From a virus: DNA of 64,000 nt. The translations under genes were made by a program, and so were the position numbers. Location of the stretch: positions 1 through 64,000 of the IMG/VR virus record IMGVR_UViG_3300042987_003051. One strand, 5' to 3'. Numbering within the stretch: the first letter of the stretch is position 1; the number at the start of each line of letters is the position of its first letter. The notes beneath the pieces are model-generated. The model had not been told where the DNA came from and did not search any database. It worked only from the letters and a program-made list of their open reading frames with translations. Positions 17,653-27,380 of this stretch are shown piece by piece.

Positions 17653-18266
17653 AAATGTATTTTTATGGCGGAGCGTTTCAGGATCAATTTGTAGCAAAAC
17701 TTTTAGATTTTAAAAAAAATGGTTATTGTGTAGATATTGGTAGTTGTCATTCTATTAATTTCAATAACACTTACACTTTTCAAGAACTTGGATGGACCTC
17801 AGTAAGTGTTGAAATTAATAGTGAGTATAATAATTCTTATTATAGTAGAAAAAAAGGAACTCATTATAATGAAGATGCATTAAAAATTGATTATAAACAA
17901 GCATTTGAAGAAAATGAATTTCCTTCAAGTATTGATTATTTGTCTTTGGATGTAGATACTTTATCGTTGGATGTTTTGAAGGTCCTTCCTTTTGACAAAT
18001 ATACTTTTAAGTGTATTACAATTGAACATGATGCATACATTTACGGAGATACTTATAGAAAAGAGCAAAGAGAAATATTAAAAAATCATGGATATCGTTT
18101 ATTGTGTTCAAATGTATTAGTTCCTGAACCAGGACATCAAGGATATAATGGGGAACCTTGTCCATTTGAGGATTGGTGGGTATACCCAAGTGATTTTGAT
18201 AAAGAAGTATTAGATAATATTGAGTGTGATATGTGTCATCCTATGAATATTATCTCTAAAATTTGA
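17649..18266 (+). CDS. FkbM-like methyltransferase
   Basis: 205 residues. GYCVDIGSCHSINFNNTYTFQELGW is an FkbM-type SAM-binding start, with a following acidic residue for the ribose (VEIN). SLDVDTLSLDVLK and ITIEHDAYIYG follow the same family. It probably O-methylates a sugar. Translationally coupled to the upstream gene. Confidence 0.75.
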   Translation: MKMYFYGGAFQDQFVAKLLDFKKNGYCVDIGSCHSINFNNTYTFQELGWTSVSVEINSEYNNSYYSRKKGTHYNEDALKIDYKQAFEENEFPSSIDYLSLDVDTLSLDVLKVLPFDKYTFKCITIEHDAYIYGDTYRKEQREILKNHGYRLLCSNVLVPEPGHQGYNGEPCPFEDWWVYPSDFDKEVLDNIECDMCHPMNIISKI

Positions 18267-18278
18267 TTGAGTTTGTAT

Positions 18279-19103
18279 ATGAGTAAATTAAAATGCTTGC
18301 TAATTGGAAATTGCCAGAATGATGGATTAATGCATTATTTGTCTCTTAGCAAAGAATTTTCTGAGACATATGATATGAAGCATTATACAAATTGGCAATT
18401 GATAAGAGATAATTGTGAAGTTCCGATGAATGATATTCAAAATGCAGATTTATTCATTTATCAACCTTTACGAATAGTTCATGGATGCTACTCTACTGAT
18501 CCTACTGTTGAAGGATCTATTGGGTCTTATGTAAAAGATAGTACTATTAAAATAGCATATCCTTATATCTTTTCTTCTTCTATGTGGCCACTCGTACAAA
18601 AAGGAAAAAATATAAACATATGGTTTGGTGGTGAAGTAATTGATAATTTACTTTCTGAAGGGTTATCCAGATATGATATTATTAATTTGTATCTTAAAAA
18701 TGAAATAAAGTGGGACTATAAAAATAGATTTAAAAAAAGTATACAAATTTTAAAACAAAAAGAAACAATAACAGATATTAAGGTGTCAAATTTTATAGAA
18801 AAAAATCTTTTAGACAAACTTTTATTTTTAATACCACAACACCCAACTAGTGAAGTATTTTTATATGTCACTAATCAAATTTTAAAAAAGTTAAATATGA
18901 AAGAACTTGCTGAGGATATAATTAAAACAGTAAATGATAGAAATATTCCAGACTCTACTTATGACCATCCATCAGGAATGCACCCATTACATGAATCTTT
19001 TATAGAGGAGTTAAATTTAAACTACGGAACAGAGTATCTATATGACTCTAAGGAATTTTACTTGCAAAGAATAATGACATATTTGAATTCAAATGGGATT
19101 TAA
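18279..19103 (+). CDS. WcbI-like polysaccharide biosynthesis protein
   Basis: 274 residues, ATG at 18279 (a TTG at 18267 is possible). LLIGNCQNDGLMHYL resembles the oxyanion-type start of WcbI-family proteins, proposed acetyltransferases in capsule synthesis. HPSGMHPLHESF is near the C-terminus. It may add an acyl group to the glycan. Confidence 0.7.
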   Translation: MSKLKCLLIGNCQNDGLMHYLSLSKEFSETYDMKHYTNWQLIRDNCEVPMNDIQNADLFIYQPLRIVHGCYSTDPTVEGSIGSYVKDSTIKIAYPYIFSSSMWPLVQKGKNINIWFGGEVIDNLLSEGLSRYDIINLYLKNEIKWDYKNRFKKSIQILKQKETITDIKVSNFIEKNLLDKLLFLIPQHPTSEVFLYVTNQILKKLNMKELAEDIIKTVNDRNIPDSTYDHPSGMHPLHESFIEELNLNYGTEYLYDSKEFYLQRIMTYLNSNGI

Positions 19104-19151
19104 TTCTACCGTAAAGTATAATAACTATTAGAAAACAATCTGAAATTTATA

Positions 19152-19913
19152 ATGATGAAACATGTAGGATTTTTTTATAGTTGCTTTAAAGAAAAAAGAG
19201 CAACAGAATATTCCATCCAACAATTAAGAAATATCTATCCTGATTCTTCAATATACTTAGTATCTGATGGTGGTTTGGATTTTTCATATCTGGAAAATGA
19301 ATATGAAAATTTAAAAACCTCATTAGAGGAAGATACTATGGGCGATACATTTAATATTACTGCAGGTTCAACGGGATGTGATTATATTGTTGGTAACTAT
19401 AGAGAAGAATTTTACCAAAAAGCAATAAAAAAATGTGCTTATGCTATTTTAGATAGAATTGTAAGATCTATTGAATATTGCAATTATCCAGATTGGATGG
19501 TAATGTGTGATCCAGACTGTTTGATACGGGGGAAGTTAAATTTTCCTGAAAATGCAAAAATACTAGGTAGTAGAGTAAATTGTTGTTTACCTCAAGGATA
19601 TCAAAACTTACTAAGGAGCATTCCTGGAGCAGTTCCAATATCTAACTGGGGAGCATCTCCTTGTGTTTTTGAAGTAAAAACTTTTTTAAAGGCATTAGAA
19701 AAGTTTAGGTATCTTGACACTACAGAGAATCTTTTGGATAAGTTATGTTTAGAATTTTATGCGATGTATGCTCATGATGTTTTATTTCCAACATTATTTG
19801 CTTTAATCGGAGAAGAAGAAGTTTTTAATTCTGATGTGGTAGAATGTACAAGAAACCCAAATTGGAAAAACACTTTGCATCCATTAGTTCATCAATTTAG
19901 AGAATATTATTAA
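19152..19913 (+). CDS. Glycosyltransferase, GT-A-like
   Basis: 253 residues. Starts HVGFFYSCFKEKRATEYSIQQLRN, typical of nucleotide-sugar binding folds. MVMCDPDCLIRG has a DxD-like metal-binding motif (DPD). The C-terminal part has YAHDVLFPTLF and HPLVHQF. Acceptor and donor unknown. Preceded by a 48-nt gap with no terminator. Confidence 0.7.
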   Translation: MMKHVGFFYSCFKEKRATEYSIQQLRNIYPDSSIYLVSDGGLDFSYLENEYENLKTSLEEDTMGDTFNITAGSTGCDYIVGNYREEFYQKAIKKCAYAILDRIVRSIEYCNYPDWMVMCDPDCLIRGKLNFPENAKILGSRVNCCLPQGYQNLLRSIPGAVPISNWGASPCVFEVKTFLKALEKFRYLDTTENLLDKLCLEFYAMYAHDVLFPTLFALIGEEEVFNSDVVECTRNPNWKNTLHPLVHQFREYY

Positions 19914-19915
19914 AT

Positions 19916-20734
19916 ATGATAGGTTTTAATCATCTTGGGCAAATGGGTAGACTTGGAAATCAAATGTTCCAGTGTGCCGGTTTAGTTGGAATTGCAGAAA
20001 AGAGAGGATTTGATTATTGCATTCCTGACCATTCAATGTACCATGATTATGGTGGATATCGATATCATGAACTTCAATCTTGCTTTAAAATGAAAGATTT
20101 TGAAGGTAGATATGGATATGTTGATGGTAATATAGTTCAATTAGATCAATATCATTTTTGCGAAGAACTTTTAGAGGAATGTCCAGATGATTGCACTTTA
20201 ATTGGATATTTCGAATCTGAAAAATATTTCAAACATATTGAAGATAAAGTTAGAAAAAACTATCAGTTCCTGGATTCTATAGTAGAAATATGCTATAATT
20301 ACGGTAGGGATTATTTAAAAGATAATCCTGTAGGTGTTGTTGTTCGTAGAGGTGATTTCCTTGCAGAACATAATAAAAATAGACACAGTGTTTGTAGTAT
20401 TGAATACTATCAAAAATCTCTAGAAAAATTTAAAGGTAGAACAATTTTAGTTTTTTCTGATGATATTCCTTGGTGCAAGTCACAAGAAATATTCCAAAAT
20501 AAAAATATTTTTTTTATTGATGGAGAAAAAAAAATATTCAAAGGACATTTTGATATGTGTTTGCTTACTATGTGTTCTGATTTTATCATTGCCAACAGCA
20601 CTTTTAGTTGGTGGGGTGCTTGGTTGTCTTCTAATAAAGAAAAAAAAGTTATTGCTCCCCAAAAATGGTATGGTCCAGAACTACAACACTTAATACTAAA
20701 GGATCAATTGCCCGATAACTGGGAAAGAGTTTAA
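19916..20734 (+). CDS. Alpha-1,2-fucosyltransferase-like (GT11)
   Basis: 272 residues. GRLGNQMFQCAGLVGIAEKRG is the GT11 start, and VGVVVRRGDFL is the HxRRxD-type GDP-fucose motif (His replaced by Val). CSDFIIANSTFSWWGAWL is the third GT11 motif. Transfers fucose or a related deoxysugar; fits the gmd gene at the head of the operon. Confidence 0.88.
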   Translation: MIGFNHLGQMGRLGNQMFQCAGLVGIAEKRGFDYCIPDHSMYHDYGGYRYHELQSCFKMKDFEGRYGYVDGNIVQLDQYHFCEELLEECPDDCTLIGYFESEKYFKHIEDKVRKNYQFLDSIVEICYNYGRDYLKDNPVGVVVRRGDFLAEHNKNRHSVCSIEYYQKSLEKFKGRTILVFSDDIPWCKSQEIFQNKNIFFIDGEKKIFKGHFDMCLLTMCSDFIIANSTFSWWGAWLSSNKEKKVIAPQKWYGPELQHLILKDQLPDNWERV

Positions 20735-20736
20735 TT

Positions 20737-21540
20737 ATGAAAAATATTACAGTTGTTACTGCCCTTTACAATATTCAACGGCAGGATATGGATGGAAGAA
20801 AGTGGGATGAATATCTTGAGTGGTTTATCCAAACTCTAAAGTTAAATTGCCCTATGGTAATATTTGTTGAGGAAGAACTTCTTGACTTTGTAAATCAATA
20901 TAGAAATTCTTATAATACTCAGATTATTGTGCAAAAAATTGAAGATATTCCATACTACTATTTGAAGGAAGAAATGGATGCAATCCTTCAATCAAAAGAG
21001 TATAAAGAAAAAATAGGATGTCCTGATAGAATTGAGTGTAATTATTCTTTATACTCGATAATACAGTATTCGAAATTTAAATGGATTGAAGAAGCGATTT
21101 GTGGTAATTACTTCGACAGTGACTATTATTTTTGGTTGGATGCTGGTGCCTCCAGATTCTTTAAAAATTTTGATTTGAAATCAAGTTTTCCTGGAAATGC
21201 TGCTTTAGAAGCATTATATGATATTGGAGAAAAATTTTTGATTCAGTTAAATACCGAAACCTATCATGATCTTGTATATTCTGAAGAGTTGAGTAAAGAA
21301 TATTTTTATGATCCAAGATCATTTGTTTGTGGTACTTTTTTTGGTATGCACAGAAATATTCATTCCACTATATTAAATCTCATTGAAAAAATATTCATAA
21401 ATGATATGATAAAAAATAAAAATGTAAATAATGAACAAATTGCTTTAGCCTATTTGGTTAAAAATAATCCAGAACTTTTTGTAATTTTTTATAGAAATAA
21501 CTGGAAGCAGATTGCTTTATTTGAGGAGATGATAAAATGA
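20737..21540 (+). CDS. HtrL/YibB-like glycosyltransferase
   Basis: 267 residues. ITVVTALYNI and YYFWLDAGASRFF match the HtrL/YibB (WlaTC) family. The C-terminus has NNEQIALAYLVKNNPELF. 2 nt after GT11 and overlapping the next gene by 4 nt. Confidence 0.78.
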   Translation: MKNITVVTALYNIQRQDMDGRKWDEYLEWFIQTLKLNCPMVIFVEEELLDFVNQYRNSYNTQIIVQKIEDIPYYYLKEEMDAILQSKEYKEKIGCPDRIECNYSLYSIIQYSKFKWIEEAICGNYFDSDYYFWLDAGASRFFKNFDLKSSFPGNAALEALYDIGEKFLIQLNTETYHDLVYSEELSKEYFYDPRSFVCGTFFGMHRNIHSTILNLIEKIFINDMIKNKNVNNEQIALAYLVKNNPELFVIFYRNNWKQIALFEEMIK

Positions 21541-22505
21541 AAATTTGTTTAGTTGGTCCTGGTATTATGCCGATCCCTCCTACTGGATGGGGTGCTGTTG
21601 AATCTATTATTTGGGAATGTGCTAATGAATTATCTGAGTTAGGGCACGATGGTATGATATTAAATACGCCAGATAAAAATGAGATTATATCAACAATTCA
21701 AGAAGAGCAATTTGATTTTATTCATATTCACTATGATGTTTTTTGCGATTTGATACCTGAAATTAAAAAAGTGTCTCCAAACTCTATAATTGCGTTATCA
21801 TCTCATTATCCATATATCAATCAGTTTGAAAAACACCGACTTGATGGATATGATAAAATTTTTGATTGGATGCTATCTAATAGCAACAGTTATTATAATT
21901 TTTGTGTTTCTGATAAAGATCTGGAGGTCTTTGCATCCAAAGGAGTTTCGAAAAATCAGTTGCATTTGTTTAAAACAGGAGCACAGCATAGAGATATAAA
22001 ACAGATTTTAACCCCAAAATACACTGATCGTTCAATATGTGTGGGTAAGATTGATAGAAGAAAAATGCAATATTTTTATCAATCTATAGACACTATTGAT
22101 TTTGTTGGTCCTATTGGTGATCCCTATAATTTTGATATCAATAAAAATTATTTGGGGGAGTGGACAAGAAAAAAAATATGTGATAAAATAGGCGAATATG
22201 CTAATATTGTTTTACTTTCTGTTGGGGAAAATGGAACACCTTTAGTAATCAAAGAGTCTTTGATGTCTGGTCTTGGTGTAGTGACTTCTGAATATTGTGC
22301 ATATGAGTTAGATATTAATTTACCATTTATTACTATTATTCCTTCCGATAAATTAAATGATTTAGAATATATCAGATCTTCTATAGTTGAAAATAGAAAA
22401 ATATCTCTTACTATGAGAGAAGAAATTATTGAATATGGAATTGAAAACTTTTCTTGGAAGAAATTAATTGAAACTTATTCGAAAAATATTGCTGAGTTAA
22501 AATGA
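21537..22505 (+). CDS. GT4-type glycosyltransferase A
   Basis: 322 residues. The N-terminus GPGIMPIPPTGWGAVESIIW and the C-terminal LSVGENGTPLVIKESLMSGLGVV (E-x7-E retaining GT-B motif) mark a GT4-like enzyme. Tandem paralogue of the next gene; the coding regions overlap by 4 nt. Confidence 0.85.
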   Translation: MKICLVGPGIMPIPPTGWGAVESIIWECANELSELGHDGMILNTPDKNEIISTIQEEQFDFIHIHYDVFCDLIPEIKKVSPNSIIALSSHYPYINQFEKHRLDGYDKIFDWMLSNSNSYYNFCVSDKDLEVFASKGVSKNQLHLFKTGAQHRDIKQILTPKYTDRSICVGKIDRRKMQYFYQSIDTIDFVGPIGDPYNFDINKNYLGEWTRKKICDKIGEYANIVLLSVGENGTPLVIKESLMSGLGVVTSEYCAYELDINLPFITIIPSDKLNDLEYIRSSIVENRKISLTMREEIIEYGIENFSWKKLIETYSKNIAELK

Positions 22506-23494
22506 AAATATCTATAATTGGTCCTGGTATTATGCCTATTCCTCCAATAGGATGGGGTGCTGTAGAAATTTTGATATGGGACTACAAACTAACACTTGAA
22601 AAACTAGGACATCAAGTTCAAATTGTAAACACTCCTGATTTGAATGACGCTATTGCACAAGTAAATAATTTTAATCCAGATTTTGTCCATATTCAATATG
22701 ATGATCATGTATACTTATATCCACATATAGATTATCCATGTGCAGTAACGACTCATTTTGCTTATCTTGAGAGAATTGAAATGATGGGTCCATATAAACA
22801 AAGGGTATTTGATGCATTTTCTCAGATAAAACCAAATATCTTTGGATTATCTGAGAGCATCAACTTTGTTTATGAAAATACTTGTAATATTTCTTCTGAT
22901 AAATTATTTTTAAATCCAAATGGAGTTAATCTTGACAACTTTAGAACTTCTTTAGAACCAAAGTTCCCTCAGAAATCAATTTATCTTGCTACCATAGATC
23001 ACAGAAAGAGGCAGTTCTTATTTCAAGATATTGAATCTGTCTGGTATGCTGGAAATATAAGGGATGATAGATTTGATAAAGATAGAAATTATTTGGGCGA
23101 GTGGAATAAAGAGTATCTGTACAATAACCTAACCGACTATGGAAATTTAATTCTTCTTTCTGATGGGGAAGCACATCCTCTAGTTTGTATGGAAGCTTTT
23201 GCTGCTGGACTTGGTGTGGTAATATGTGAATGGGCTAAAGCAAATCTTGATCTAAGTAAGAAATTTATTAGTGTTATTCCAGAAGATAAAATAGATGACA
23301 TTCAATATATTGAAAATCAAATCATAAAAAATAGAGAATACTCTATTAAAAATAGGAAAGAAATTTTAGAATATGCTAAACATTTTGAATGGTCTCAAGT
23401 CATACAAGATTATTACTTACCTAATGTTGAAAAAATAATTTCTAACTATGAAAATAAACAACAAAATTTAAAAACTCTAGTTGGAATTTTTTAA
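22502..23494 (+). CDS. GT4-type glycosyltransferase B
   Basis: 330 residues. Near-identical N-terminus to the previous gene (GPGIMPIPPIGWGAVEILIW) and the same C-terminal site (LSDGEAHPLVCMEAFAAGLGVV), so the two arose by tandem duplication and then diverged in acceptor or donor parts. Confidence 0.87.
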   Translation: MKISIIGPGIMPIPPIGWGAVEILIWDYKLTLEKLGHQVQIVNTPDLNDAIAQVNNFNPDFVHIQYDDHVYLYPHIDYPCAVTTHFAYLERIEMMGPYKQRVFDAFSQIKPNIFGLSESINFVYENTCNISSDKLFLNPNGVNLDNFRTSLEPKFPQKSIYLATIDHRKRQFLFQDIESVWYAGNIRDDRFDKDRNYLGEWNKEYLYNNLTDYGNLILLSDGEAHPLVCMEAFAAGLGVVICEWAKANLDLSKKFISVIPEDKIDDIQYIENQIIKNREYSIKNRKEILEYAKHFEWSQVIQDYYLPNVEKIISNYENKQQNLKTLVGIF

Positions 23495-24283
23495 ATGAAA
23501 ATAGCAATTAACTTTATTGGCACTGGAAATTACTTAAAGTTTTTTCCGAAATATTATGAGACCTTTATGGAATATTTTATTCCTGAGTGTGAAAAAGATT
23601 TTTTTGTATTTACTGATGGTGAACTGGGTGATGACATACCAGAAAATATCAAAGTTATCTTCGTTACTGAAGAGAGTGATATAAGAAAAGAAGACTATAA
23701 TGATTGGAGCTCCATAACAGTTAAGAGTATGGGGGGTTTAAAAAGATTTGAGCAAATACAAAAAATAAAAGATTATCTATTGGAATATGATTGGTATGTT
23801 TATCTTGATGCTGATATGTATTGTGGTTCAAACACAATTTTTTATGATGAGTTTTTTGATAATCAAAAAGACTTTTTTGCTGTCCAACATCCATGTCAAA
23901 ATACAGGGATGTGTAAATTTACTTCTCCATCTGTTGAAGAACTTCCATTTGAAAGAAATGAGATTTCTTTATCTTGTGTCAGATATGATGAACAAATTGA
24001 TGATATTTATGTTCAGGGATGTTTATGGGGAGGAAAAATACCAAAGATTTTTGACCTTATAGATACTCTATCAGAAAGAGTATCTAAAGATCTAGATAAT
24101 GGATTTATAGCTTTGGCTAGAGATGAAAGTCATTTAAACAAATATAGAATTGAAAATAGTAATAATTTTCATATTTTGCACCCTTCATTTGCTAAACCTG
24201 GAGATTATCCTACAGATCAATTTACTTTTGATGCAAGAATTATACATTCTCCATCCGATAAAATGAAAATTTTAAATTCTTAA
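23495..24283 (+). CDS. GT6 (ABO-like) glycosyltransferase
   Basis: 262 residues. INFIGTGNYLKFFPKYYETFMEYFIP, YVYLDADMYC (metal-binding DAD), CLWGGK and DESHLNKYRI follow the GT6 family of vertebrate ABO/alpha-galactosyl transferases. From memory, GT6 genes also occur in a few bacteria and cyanophages. It probably adds Gal or GalNAc in alpha linkage. Confidence 0.85.
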   Translation: MKIAINFIGTGNYLKFFPKYYETFMEYFIPECEKDFFVFTDGELGDDIPENIKVIFVTEESDIRKEDYNDWSSITVKSMGGLKRFEQIQKIKDYLLEYDWYVYLDADMYCGSNTIFYDEFFDNQKDFFAVQHPCQNTGMCKFTSPSVEELPFERNEISLSCVRYDEQIDDIYVQGCLWGGKIPKIFDLIDTLSERVSKDLDNGFIALARDESHLNKYRIENSNNFHILHPSFAKPGDYPTDQFTFDARIIHSPSDKMKILNS

Positions 24284-24285
24284 TT

Positions 24286-25077
24286 ATGGATAAAAATAAG
24301 TCAATATTTAAACTTAAAAATTTTGGTCCCATATATTATTTAAATTTAGATGATCAATCAGAAAGAAGAGAATATATAGAGTCTCAATTTAAACATTGGG
24401 AAATTGACAATTATACTCGTATTTCTGCTTATGATGGTCGTGAAGATGATTTAAGTGATATTATCTCTGGACGTTATCCTGAAATGATGACTTCAGGTGA
24501 AATTGGATGTGTCACTTCACATCTTAAAGCAATTAGATATTGGTATGAAACATCTGATAGTCCATATGCAGTTATTATGGAAGATGATTGTAATATTGAT
24601 ATTGCCAAATACTGGAATTTTACTTGGCAGGATTTTATTTCAAAAGTCCCATATTGTTGGGATGTGATTCAACTTGCAATTATTTGCACTGGAGACATTC
24701 ATGTTCCTATTCATACTCGGTTTGTAAATGATTTTTCGACTGCTTGTTATGTAATTACTAGACATCATGCAGAAAAATTAATTAAATATCATGTTCGCGG
24801 AAAAAAATATAAACTTGATAATGGAGTAAAACCTAGACCAGTTGCTGATGATTTAATTTATAATTCTGGAGTAACATATGCATCTCCATTATTCCTTTAT
24901 CAAATTGAATTAGGATCTTCAATTCATCCGGAACATGTTGATATTTTTCATAAAAATAGTTATAGTGCAATTCTTAATTTTTGGCAACAAATGGGCGCTC
25001 AGATGACCATAGAGAAGATTACAAATTATGATCCATACCTTGGTCGTATAACCGAATCTTCTTCACAATCTACTTGA
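24286..25077 (+). CDS. GT25-type LPS glycosyltransferase
   Basis: 263 residues. IYYLNLDDQSERREYIESQF, SGEIGCVTSHLKAIRYW and VIMEDDCNI are the GT25 pattern (LPS beta-galactosyltransferase family, with an acidic metal-binding site). Last gene of the sugar operon; its stop overlaps the porin promoter. Confidence 0.88.
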   Translation: MDKNKSIFKLKNFGPIYYLNLDDQSERREYIESQFKHWEIDNYTRISAYDGREDDLSDIISGRYPEMMTSGEIGCVTSHLKAIRYWYETSDSPYAVIMEDDCNIDIAKYWNFTWQDFISKVPYCWDVIQLAIICTGDIHVPIHTRFVNDFSTACYVITRHHAEKLIKYHVRGKKYKLDNGVKPRPVADDLIYNSGVTYASPLFLYQIELGSSIHPEHVDIFHKNSYSAILNFWQQMGAQMTIEKITNYDPYLGRITESSSQST

Positions 25078-25102
25078 CAATACAATATAAAGATGATAGG
25101 AT
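25074..25102 (+). promoter_or_regulatory. Porin promoter
   Basis: TTGACA (25074-25079), 17 nt, TAGGAT (25097-25102). A GATAAATA late-type box overlaps the -10 region (about 25100-25107). The 110-nt leader contains two hairpins, GGAGTC/GACTCC (25157-25175) and CGCAG/CTGCG (25183-25200). Confidence 0.72.
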
Positions 25103-25219
25103 AAATAAACCGAGTGACAAATGCCTCAACTACTTGCTGTAGTCACTTGAATCAACGGAGTCATGTCGAGACTCCTTACATCCGCAGGTATTATTCTGCG
25201 AGAAACTATAGAGGTACTT

Positions 25220-26701
25220 ATGTTTAAATCCGCTTTCGCAGCAACTCTTGCTGCAACTCCACTTGTCGCCGGTGCTGCGTTCGCAGAACCTTATGGCCCT
25301 TATGTGGATATGCCCCAAGTTACGAGCATCACCCAGTTCTCTGATGTTCGTCCTACTGACTGGGCTTACCAAGCACTTAACAACCTTGTAGAGCGTTATG
25401 GTTGTGTTGCTGGATATCCCAATGGTACTTTTGTTGGTGGTCAGTCGATGACCCGTTATGAAGCAGCAGCACTTCTGAATGCTTGCCTGGATCGTGTAAC
25501 CGAAGTTACCGATGAACTGAAGCGTCTGCAGGCAGAATTTGCTGCTGAACTTGCCGTTCTTCGTGGTCGTGTTGATGCTGCTGAGGCACGCATCGGCACT
25601 CTGGAAGCAACTCAGTTCTCTACCACTACCAAACTTCGTGGTGAAGCAACTTTCGTTCTGGGTGGTGTGGATGATTATCGTCCAAAGTCTGGTGAGAAGA
25701 CTAAATTCCTTGGTGATGATGTTACTAAGACCGCATTCAATTATGATGTTCGTCTGAATCTTGATACCTCATTTACCGGTAAGGATTTGCTTCGTACCCG
25801 TCTGCGTTCTTCAAACTTCAGTGCTGATCCTTTTGGTTCTTCCTCGTCATTGTTTAAACTTGACAAGGCAGACAATACTCAAACCTATGGTAATGATACC
25901 GTAGTTATTGATCGTCTGTATTATCAGTTCCCTGCTTTTAACAATAGCACTACTATTACTGCAGGTGCCAAAGTTCGTAACACAGAAATGGCATGGATCC
26001 CAACTGCATATAAGTCTGAGATTCTTGATTTCTTTACCGTTGCCGGTGCTCCTGGTGTTTATAATAAGGCAACCGGTGCAGGTGTTGGTGCTCTCTGGAC
26101 TCAAGGTAAGAAAGGATTTGTTGCTGGTCTGAACTATGTTGCTCAAGATGGCGACAGCAGTGAAACCGGGGCATTTGATGAATCTGGTGCTCTGAATACT
26201 CTGGCACAAATTGGTTATCGTGGTACTAACTATGGTATTGCTTTTGGTTATCGTTATGGTACTGAAGGCACCCGTGTTCGCACTTATAATGGTCTGAACG
26301 GTGCTTCTGGTACTCTGGTTCCCGGTCAAACTTCTAATGGTTACTCCGTGAATGCTTATTGGCAACCTGAGCAGTCTGGTTTGATTCCTTCCGTCTCTGC
26401 TGGATATGGTTGGAATACTGTGAGTGGTACCGAAAGTGCTGCTACTGATAGCGAATCTTGGTTCGCCGGTCTTCAGTGGTCTAATGTGTTCGTTAAGGGA
26501 AATTCTGCCGGTATTGCCGTAGGTCAGGCACCTACTGGAGAGGATCTAGAGTCTTCTACTCTTCTAGAAATCTTCTACAAGTATCAAGTATCTGATAACA
26601 TCAGCATCACTCCTGCTATCTTCTACGCAAGTGATAATCAGCGATTGACTGAGGATTCTTCTAATTGGGGTGGAGTAATCCAAACGAAGTTCACTTTCTG
26701 A
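25220..26701 (+). CDS. Cyanobacterial SLH/OprB-type outer-membrane porin
   Basis: 493 residues, ATG at 25220. Signal peptide residues 1-22 (ends GAAFA, then EP). An SLH domain at about residues 35-90 (FSDVRPTDWAYQALNNLVERYG, TMTRYEAAALLNACL-like) attaches to peptidoglycan. A coiled-coil linker (about 90-125) is followed by a long beta-barrel with alternating residues and C-terminal Phe (TKFTF). This is the plan of the major Som/iron-uptake porins of cyanobacteria. It is clearly a host-derived auxiliary gene, G/C-richer than the sugar operon before it. It may replace or alter the host porin during infection. Confidence 0.9.
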   Translation: MFKSAFAATLAATPLVAGAAFAEPYGPYVDMPQVTSITQFSDVRPTDWAYQALNNLVERYGCVAGYPNGTFVGGQSMTRYEAAALLNACLDRVTEVTDELKRLQAEFAAELAVLRGRVDAAEARIGTLEATQFSTTTKLRGEATFVLGGVDDYRPKSGEKTKFLGDDVTKTAFNYDVRLNLDTSFTGKDLLRTRLRSSNFSADPFGSSSSLFKLDKADNTQTYGNDTVVIDRLYYQFPAFNNSTTITAGAKVRNTEMAWIPTAYKSEILDFFTVAGAPGVYNKATGAGVGALWTQGKKGFVAGLNYVAQDGDSSETGAFDESGALNTLAQIGYRGTNYGIAFGYRYGTEGTRVRTYNGLNGASGTLVPGQTSNGYSVNAYWQPEQSGLIPSVSAGYGWNTVSGTESAATDSESWFAGLQWSNVFVKGNSAGIAVGQAPTGEDLESSTLLEIFYKYQVSDNISITPAIFYASDNQRLTEDSSNWGGVIQTKFTF

Positions 26702-26708
26702 TAAATAT

Positions 26709-26731
26709 GGGAGGAGAAATCCTCCCTTTTT
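26709..26731 (+). terminator. Rho-independent terminator after the porin
   Basis: 7-bp stem GGGAGGA (26709-26715), GAAA loop, TCCTCCC (26720-26726), then five T. Confidence 0.9.
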
Positions 26732-26743
26732 ATGGAGATTATC

Positions 26744-27058
26744 ATGTTTAAAAAACTTTTACTTGGAGCAGCAATTTTAGGATTTGCTTCTCCTTCATGG
26801 GCACAAAGTATTCCTACATTTGGTAATAGTGTAGTTGATATTACTTCAAACGTTTCTTGTCGTAATAAAATAAGATCAAAATATTTTGAACTTGGTGCTA
26901 CAAATATGTCAGAGGCAAATAACAATTCTCAGTGGGCAATTATTAATGGACTGAGAGTTAATGTTTGGTGTCGTGAAACTCAAGCATTTATTACAGTTGC
27001 TGGATTTGCTACTAATGCTATTGTTGAACTTCGTGATGAAATTTCAAAAGCATTTTGA
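26744..27058 (+). CDS. Small secreted protein
   Basis: 104 residues, ATG at 26744 behind GGAG (26734-26737). Residues 1-20 are a good signal peptide (LLLGAAILGFASPSWA then Q). The mature part has two Cys (CRNKIRS, WCRET), likely a disulfide in the periplasm. Function unknown. Lies in the leader between the porin terminator and the hli block. Confidence 0.72.
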   Translation: MFKKLLLGAAILGFASPSWAQSIPTFGNSVVDITSNVSCRNKIRSKYFELGATNMSEANNNSQWAIINGLRVNVWCRETQAFITVAGFATNAIVELRDEISKAF

Positions 27059-27063
27059 TTATT

Positions 27064-27342
27064 ATGTATGACTATTGGGTGGTGACTGAAAAATCCACAG
27101 GAAGAGTGATTGCTCACTGTGGGGATGAAAGAGATGCTATAATGATGCTTTTACTTGATAAAACAAATAGTAGAACTTATCGAAAACAGAAATTTATCAT
27201 GGATCAAGTGATTGATATTACTTCGGCATATGATAAACAACTTCCAGGTCAAATTGGACTTCCCGAAGGTGAAGTAAATCAACTTCAGGAGTTTAAAGTT
27301 AAACTTCCTGAGGGTGAAGGAGAACCTGTTAGAATTAAATAA
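27064..27342 (+). CDS. Hypothetical protein
   Basis: 92 residues, ATG at 27064. Starts YDYWVVTEKSTGRVIAHCGDERDA and ends in an acidic Pro/Glu-rich tail. No family recognised; 5 nt after the secreted protein gene. Confidence 0.65.
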   Translation: MYDYWVVTEKSTGRVIAHCGDERDAIMMLLLDKTNSRTYRKQKFIMDQVIDITSAYDKQLPGQIGLPEGEVNQLQEFKVKLPEGEGEPVRIK

Positions 27343-27380
27343 TGTAAGCATTTATACTTATAAAGTTAAGAAGTCCTGAC

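Noticed and set aside
25847-26365. Minus-strand ORF inside the porin gene
   Set aside because: It is antisense to a well-supported coding region and has no ribosome-binding site.
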